Source: Allosediminivita pacifica
GTDB taxonomy: Bacteria; Pseudomonadota; Alphaproteobacteria; Rhodobacterales; Rhodobacteraceae
NCBI RefSeq assembly: GCF_003054175.1
Contig: NZ_QBKN01000007.1
Span: 62,001-126,000, forward strand
Reading direction: 5' to 3'
Length of the DNA stretch: 64,000 nt
Both the position numbers and the translations under genes were made by a program. This document shows positions 59,754 through 64,000 of the stretch, piece after piece (positions within the stretch are counted from its first letter, which is position 1; each line of letters starts with the position of its first letter). The notes below the pieces were generated by a model. That model saw only the letters and a program-made list of their open reading frames with translations. It did no database searches and was not told the DNA's origin.

Positions 59754-60596
59754 ATGCAAAACCTCATCGAGATCAAGGGCGTCCGCCACGCCTACCAGAC
59801 CCAGTCCGGCCCCCTGCCGGTGCTCGACGGGCTGGAGATCGCGGTCCCCGAGGGCGGCTTCGTCGCCGTCGTCGGCCCCTCGGGCTGCGGCAAGTCCACG
59901 CTGACCAAGCTGGTCGCCGGCCTTCTGAAACCCGACGAGGGCGAGGTCTGGCTGCACGGCGAAAAGGTGAAGTCCCCCCGCTCGACCGTCGGCATGGCCT
60001 TCCAGAACCCCGTCATGCTCGAATGGCGCACGATCCTGCAGAACGTCATGCTGCCGCTCGAGATCGTGCCCACCAAGATGACCCGCCGGCAGAAGGAAGA
60101 CCGCGCCCGCTACCTGCTCGACCTCGTCGGCCTTGCGGGTTTCGAAGGCAAGCGCCCCTCCGAGCTCTCGGGCGGCATGCGCCAGCGGGCCTCGCTCTGC
60201 CGCGCTCTCGTGCATTCCCCCGAGGTGCTGATCCTTGACGAACCCTTCGGCGCGCTCGACGCCTTCACGCGCGAGGATCTCTGGCAGATCATGCACCAAG
60301 TGAAGGAGAAGGAACCCTTCACCGGCGTGCTCATCACCCACGACCTGCGCGAATCCATCTTCCTCGCCGATCAGGTGGTGGTCCTCTCGGGCCGCCCCGC
60401 CCGCACGCAATACGTGCTCGACGTGGGCACCACCGGCACCCGCGATCTCGACCACCTCTACACCGCCGAGGCTTCCGAGATGCTCGCCACCCTGCGCCAC
60501 CAGATCGAGGTCGCCCAGGGCCGCGCGCCGGCCGAACCGGAACAGACCGCCACACCCGACCTGCCGCCCGGCTCTGCCGCGCAGGGCATGGCGTAA
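59754..60596 (+). CDS. NitT/TauT-type ABC transporter ATP-binding protein
   Basis: 280-residue ATPase of the SsuB/TauB/NrtD group. Walker A GPSGCGKS (41-48), signature ELSGGMRQRASLCRALV and Walker B VLILDEPFGALD are intact, and VLITHDLRESIFLADQVVVL is the typical H-loop. The ATG at 59754 follows GGAAGG. It lies 55 bases after the binding-protein gene and 12 bases before the permease gene. Confidence 0.92.
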   Translation: MQNLIEIKGVRHAYQTQSGPLPVLDGLEIAVPEGGFVAVVGPSGCGKSTLTKLVAGLLKPDEGEVWLHGEKVKSPRSTVGMAFQNPVMLEWRTILQNVMLPLEIVPTKMTRRQKEDRARYLLDLVGLAGFEGKRPSELSGGMRQRASLCRALVHSPEVLILDEPFGALDAFTREDLWQIMHQVKEKEPFTGVLITHDLRESIFLADQVVVLSGRPARTQYVLDVGTTGTRDLDHLYTAEASEMLATLRHQIEVAQGRAPAEPEQTATPDLPPGSAAQGMA

Positions 60597-60608
60597 AGGA
60601 ACAGCCCC

Positions 60609-61445
60609 ATGGCCGATGTCCCCCAACCCTTGACCAAGCCCGCCGGCGCCACCGGCCGCGGTGGCAGCGCCGTGCTCGCGGCCCTCACCAGCCGCGCCGT
60701 CATTGCCCCCATCGCCGCCGTGGTGGTCTTCCTCGTCCTGTGGGAGCTGCTGGTCTGGGCCAACGGCTGGCCCGACTACGTCATGGCCTCGCCTTCGGAC
60801 CTGCCGCCCGCCTACGCCCAATACTGGGAGCTTTTCCTGATCATGGGCTGGCAGACGCTCTGGCGCACCGTGGTCGGCCTTGTCGTGGCCGTCATCTTCG
60901 GCGTGCTCGTGGGCATGGTCATGGGCTTCTCGCGCGTCATGCGCGACGCGCTCTACCCGCTGCTCGTGGGCTTCAACGCCATCCCCAAGGCGACCGTAGT
61001 GCCCATCGTCGCCCTGCTCTTCGTGGGCCAGCACGATTTCAACACCGTGCTCATCGCCTTCATGATTTCCTTCTTTCCCATCGCCGTCTCGGTCTCCATC
61101 GGCCTCTCGACGCTGGAACCCGAATACCGCGACATCCTGCGCTCGCTCGGCGCCAGCCAGGCCACGATCTTCTGGAAGATCGCCCTGCCCAAGACCCTGC
61201 CGGAGTTCTTCGGCGCCCTGAAGGTGGCGGTCACACTCGCCTTCATCGGCACCAACCTGATGGAGATCGTCTCCCCCCACGGCCGCGGCCTCGGGGCGCT
61301 CTTCGACAGCGGCAAGACCAACTCGAACTACCCGCTCATGTTCGCGGTCCTGATCGCCTTGGCCTTCCTCGGCATCGTCCTCTACTACGTGGTCGTCGCG
61401 CTGGAGAAGATCTTCGCCGGCTGGGCCGAACGCAGCCCCGGCTGA
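60609..61445 (+). CDS. NitT/TauT-type ABC transporter permease
   Basis: 278-residue inner-membrane protein with about six helices. The EAA loop is seen as EYRDILRSLGASQATIFWKI (about 174-193) followed by ALPKTLPEFFGALKVA. The N-terminal 20 residues are polar. Completes a three-gene importer of unknown small-anion or vitamin-precursor substrate. Confidence 0.92.
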   Translation: MADVPQPLTKPAGATGRGGSAVLAALTSRAVIAPIAAVVVFLVLWELLVWANGWPDYVMASPSDLPPAYAQYWELFLIMGWQTLWRTVVGLVVAVIFGVLVGMVMGFSRVMRDALYPLLVGFNAIPKATVVPIVALLFVGQHDFNTVLIAFMISFFPIAVSVSIGLSTLEPEYRDILRSLGASQATIFWKIALPKTLPEFFGALKVAVTLAFIGTNLMEIVSPHGRGLGALFDSGKTNSNYPLMFAVLIALAFLGIVLYYVVVALEKIFAGWAERSPG

Positions 61446-61483
61446 AACTCTGGGAGCCCCACCCGCCAGAAGCGCAACAGGTC

Positions 61484-61507
61484 CCCTCTCCCCCCCGGGG
61501 GAGAGGG
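61484..61507 (+). terminator. Hairpin after the ABC operon (terminator or dispersed repeat)
   Basis: A perfect 11-base-pair stem CCCTCTCCCCC/GGGGGAGAGGG, then GCTAGGGTGAGGGG. The sequence resembles a palindromic repeat widespread in proteobacterial intergenic regions. It may stop transcription between the convergent permease and glutamate-synthase-like genes despite having no T-run. Confidence 0.55.
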
Positions 61508-61539
61508 CTAGGGTGAGGGGCTCGGCCAAACCGCGCCAC

Positions 61540-63024
61540 CTACTGCAACGGTACCGAGGGGTAGAGCTCGTTCATCTGCACCGACCGCGCATCGTCCAGC
61601 ATGATGCGCACATGCCGCCGCCGCATCATCCGCGGCTCGGCCACGCCCACCGAATGCGCGATGGTCTCCACCTCCTTGATGACCGACTGCGCGTAATAGG
61701 CCACGCGGCGGTGCTTTTCCTGCACCACCAGCCCCTTCTGCAGATGCGGATCATGCGTGGTGACCCCCGTCGGGCAGGTATTCCTGTTGCACTTCAGCGC
61801 CTGGATGCAGCCCAGCGAGAACATGAACCCCCGCGCCGTGGTCACGAAATCCGCCCCCGCGCAGATCGCCCAAGCCACGTCGCCGGGGTTCACCAGCTTG
61901 CCCGAGGCCACCACCCGGATGCGCTCGTGCAGCCCGTATCGGTCGCGCAGATCCACCACCCGCACCAGCGCCTCGCGCAGCGGCATCCCCACGAGGTCCA
62001 TCAGCGGCATCGGCGCGGCCCCGGTGCCGCCCTCGCCGCCATCGACCGTGATGAAATCCGGCGCGTGCTCCGGGCCCCGCTCCTTGATCATCTCGAAGAG
62101 TTCGACGTAGGGGTCCGACGACCCCAAGCAGGTCTTGAAGCCCACCGGCTTGCCCGTGACCTCGCGCACATGCGCGATCAGATCCAGCAGGTCGCCGAAA
62201 TCGTCCACCTCGGCGTGGCGGTTGGGCGAGATGCTGTCCTGCCCCTCGGGGATTCCGCGCACCCGCGCGATCTCCTCGGTCACCTTGGCGCCGGGCAGGA
62301 TGCCGCCCTTGCCGGGCTTGGCGCCCTGGCTCAGCTTGATCTCGAACATGCGCACCTGTTCATAGGCCGCGATCTCGCGCAGTTTCTCGTCCGACAGGCG
62401 CCCCTCGGCGTCGCGCACGCCGTATTTCGCAGTGCCGATCTGAAAGACCACGTCGCAGCCTCCTTCGAGATGCCAGGGCGACAGCCCGCCCTCGCCCGTG
62501 TTCATCCAGATGCCCGCCGTCTTGGCCCCGCGCGACAGCGCCCGCACCGCCGGCTGCGACAGTGCCCCGTAGGACATGCCGCTGATGTTGAAGATCGAGG
62601 GCGCCGCATAGGGCATCCGCGCGTGCGGCCCGATCACCAGCGGCTCGGTCTTGGCGAACTGGTCGTCGAGCGGCGGAAAGACCGCGTTCATGAAGATCGG
62701 CGTCCCCGGCACGTTGAGGTTCCGCGTCGACCCGAAGGCCACCGTGTTGCCCTTGCCCAGCGTCGCCTCGTAGACCCAGTTGCGCTGCGCCCGGTTGAAG
62801 GGCATCTCCTCGCGGTCCATGGCAAAGAAATACTGCCGGAAGAATTCCCCCAGCGAGGTGAACAGCCCCCGGAAACGCCCGATCACCGGGTAGTTGCGCC
62901 GGATCGCGTCGCCGGTCTGCGTGCGGTCGATGAAGAACATGGCCAGCGCCACGGCCACCGCGAGCCCCACGAGGAAAACGAAGAAAAGCGCCAGGTATTG
63001 CAGCGAGGCCATCGCCCATTCCAT
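61540..63024 (-). CDS. Membrane-anchored FMN-binding glutamate-synthase-like protein
   Basis: 494-residue protein holding only the FMN/Fe-S synthase domain of the glutamate synthase large subunit. An N-terminal helix (about 7-28, YLALFFVFLVGLAVAVALAM) anchors it. The core shows SIFNISGMSYGALSQPAVRA, FEIKLSQGAKPGKGGILPG, FITVDGGEGGTGAAP and the Cys cluster CIQALKCNRNTCPTG (3Fe-4S-type spacing). No glutaminase domain or GltD is present. The ATG at 63024 sits behind GGAGGT; a 13-codon longer frame starts at TTG. The substrate is unknown; members occur beside methylamine and redox genes. Confidence 0.88.
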   Translation of the reverse strand: MEWAMASLQYLALFFVFLVGLAVAVALAMFFIDRTQTGDAIRRNYPVIGRFRGLFTSLGEFFRQYFFAMDREEMPFNRAQRNWVYEATLGKGNTVAFGSTRNLNVPGTPIFMNAVFPPLDDQFAKTEPLVIGPHARMPYAAPSIFNISGMSYGALSQPAVRALSRGAKTAGIWMNTGEGGLSPWHLEGGCDVVFQIGTAKYGVRDAEGRLSDEKLREIAAYEQVRMFEIKLSQGAKPGKGGILPGAKVTEEIARVRGIPEGQDSISPNRHAEVDDFGDLLDLIAHVREVTGKPVGFKTCLGSSDPYVELFEMIKERGPEHAPDFITVDGGEGGTGAAPMPLMDLVGMPLREALVRVVDLRDRYGLHERIRVVASGKLVNPGDVAWAICAGADFVTTARGFMFSLGCIQALKCNRNTCPTGVTTHDPHLQKGLVVQEKHRRVAYYAQSVIKEVETIAHSVGVAEPRMMRRRHVRIMLDDARSVQMNELYPSVPLQ

Positions 63025-63136
63025 GCAGTCACCTCCAGATGCTGTGTTCTGCCGCGTGGCCAAGTCCGCATCCCGGGCCTAGACTGGCGACATCGTCAGA
63101 AATGGCAGTCTCGATGCCATCCCGAGGGAGGACACC

Positions 63137-63580
63137 ATGAAAACCCTGCTCTGCGCCACAGCACTCGCCGTCGCAGCCGCCCCGGCCTTCGCCGCCGAAT
63201 CCGTCACCTACGAGACGGAGCAAAGCTTCGATGACGTCGTCTTCGGCCTCGAGGCGGCCATCCTCGGCCAGGGGCTGGTGATCGACCACGTCTCACACGT
63301 GGGCGACATGCTCGAACGCACGCGCGAGGCGACGGGCTCGGACGTGGTGCTCTTCGAGGGCGCCGACATCTACAGCTTCTGCTCGGCCACGGTCTCGCGC
63401 CAGGTGATGGAGGCCGACCCGATGAACATCGTGCACTGCCCCTACCATGTCTTCGTCATGACCCGGCCCGACACCCCCGGCGTGACCACCATCGGCTACC
63501 GCGACTTCGCCGATGGCAGCATGGACCCGGTGGAAGAGCTGCTCGACACCATCGCGCGCGAGGCCATCGGCCGCGAATAA
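63137..63580 (+). CDS. DUF302 domain secreted protein
   Basis: 147-residue protein with signal peptide (LLCATALAVAAAPAFA) and a DUF302 body: VTYETEQSFDDVVFGLEAAI, LVIDHVSHVGDMLERT, then FCSATVSRQVMEADPMNIVH. DUF302 folds as a small alpha/beta dimer; its role is unknown, though it often accompanies sulfur- and redox-related genes. Two Cys (FCSA and HCPY) remain in the mature part. Divergent from the glutamate-synthase-like gene with 112 bases between the starts. Confidence 0.85.
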   Translation: MKTLLCATALAVAAAPAFAAESVTYETEQSFDDVVFGLEAAILGQGLVIDHVSHVGDMLERTREATGSDVVLFEGADIYSFCSATVSRQVMEADPMNIVHCPYHVFVMTRPDTPGVTTIGYRDFADGSMDPVEELLDTIAREAIGRE

Positions 63581-63771
63581 GGACACGGATCACTCCGGAT
63601 CGTTCACGAAATTCTCATTGGAAACGCAGGGCGGGCGCGGCTTAGGCGGGCGTCCACTGCCGTCAAGGCAACTTGCGGGCGAATTCGCCTGATCCGGAAG
63701 GCCCTCTCCCTCCGTAGCCCGGGGTGATGTGACCGAACACATCGTCCTGGAAACTCACTGAGGAGACCAAA

Positions 63772-64000
63772 ATGCTTCGCAACACGTTCCTCGCCCTGAC
63801 CGCAACCACCGCGATGGCCGCTGCGCCTGCGCTCGCCGACAGCCACGGCATGTCCAAGGACATCGTCGACACCGCGATGGAAGCCGACGGCTTCGAGACC
63901 CTCGTCACCGCCGTCGACGCGGCCGGCCTTGTCGAGACGCTCAAGGGCGAAGGCCCCTTCACCGTCTTCGCACCCACCGACGACGCCTTCGCGGCGCTGC
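63772..64000 (+). CDS. Fasciclin domain protein (partial, C-terminus outside window)
   Basis: The first 76 codons are visible: a signal peptide ([16 protein letters not shown]) and the start of a fasciclin/FAS1 domain ([20 protein letters not shown], then [16 protein letters not shown]). FAS1 domains mediate adhesion and occur in small secreted proteins of this bacterial group. GAGGAGA lies 5 bases before the ATG at 63772. The frame is open at the window end. Confidence 0.9.
   Translation, partial: MLRNTFLALTATTAMAAAPALADSHGMSKDIVDTAMEADGFETLVTAVDAAGLVETLKGEGPFTVFAPTDDAFAAL

Overview
The window is a stretch of a GC-rich chromosome from a marine-type alphaproteobacterium, most likely a member of the Rhodobacteraceae (Roseobacter group). 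The evidence is a stand-alone F1 ATP synthase operon in the order atpHAGDC without F0 genes, a class I lysyl-tRNA synthetase, a TIGR02186 protein beside a TauE/SafE permease, proteins of the DUF2125 and DUF4864 type, and the Cys-rich NudC typical of the group. About 62 protein genes are densely packed, often with 1-4 base overlaps. I see no rRNA, tRNA, CRISPR array, transposase or integrase, so most of the window looks like core chromosome. Both edges cut genes: a GH16 glucanase on the left and a fasciclin protein on the right.

Layout from left to right. 1-3.7 kb: GH16 glucanase, prs, a DsbA-like isomerase and an alpha/beta hydrolase. 3.7-8.6 kb: F1 ATP synthase. 9.0-14.7 kb: an ABC-F protein, a methyltransferase, gloB and clpA. 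14.77-15.77 kb: 1 kb without a credible gene, built of direct and inverted repeats. 15.8-19.7 kb: a MotA/ExbB-like channel protein paired with a 914-residue MotB-like protein that has a giant coiled coil and an OmpA domain. 19.8-27.7 kb: chaC, DUF2125, an M20 deacylase, then a seven-gene run of permease, TIGR02186, thioesterase, S49 protease, zinc ribbon, CaCA antiporter and a pteridine-reductase-like SDR. 27.7-32.9 kb: an AT-rich spacer with a perfect DnaA box, uvrC, priA and a small transaldolase. 33.0-33.8 kb: an AT-richer island with one unrecognised secreted protein.

33.8-42.5 kb: a kinase-like protein, an orphan ParA ATPase, a predicted outer-membrane protein, a CHAD protein, a DUF4864 protein, lysS, a TerB-like protein, an L,D-transpeptidase, dacB (PBP4) and nadD. 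42.7-45.3 kb: ettA, a 59-residue basic protein and cspA. 45.3-51.2 kb: a metal-uptake locus in which modABC lies only about 20-60 bases behind znuA (depending on the modA start), and zur-znuC-znuB runs the other way from a shared promoter carrying Zur-like palindromes. 51.2-54.8 kb: a tightly overlapped FAH-type hydrolase, DUF4198 and FAD oxidase operon, and an SRPBCC protein. 54.8-58.5 kb: nudC, a 5'-nucleotidase-like protein and a HAD phosphatase. 58.6-61.4 kb: a NitT/TauT-type ABC importer of unknown substrate. 61.5-64.0 kb: a membrane-anchored glutamate-synthase-like FMN protein, a DUF302 protein and a fasciclin protein.

The least explained parts are the stator-like pair with the huge periplasmic coiled coil, the repeat-built 1 kb spacer, the AT-rich spacer before uvrC, the AT-richer orphan gene at 33.1 kb, and the coupling of zinc and molybdate uptake genes. 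None is proven to be a new system; each is stated with the test that would settle it.
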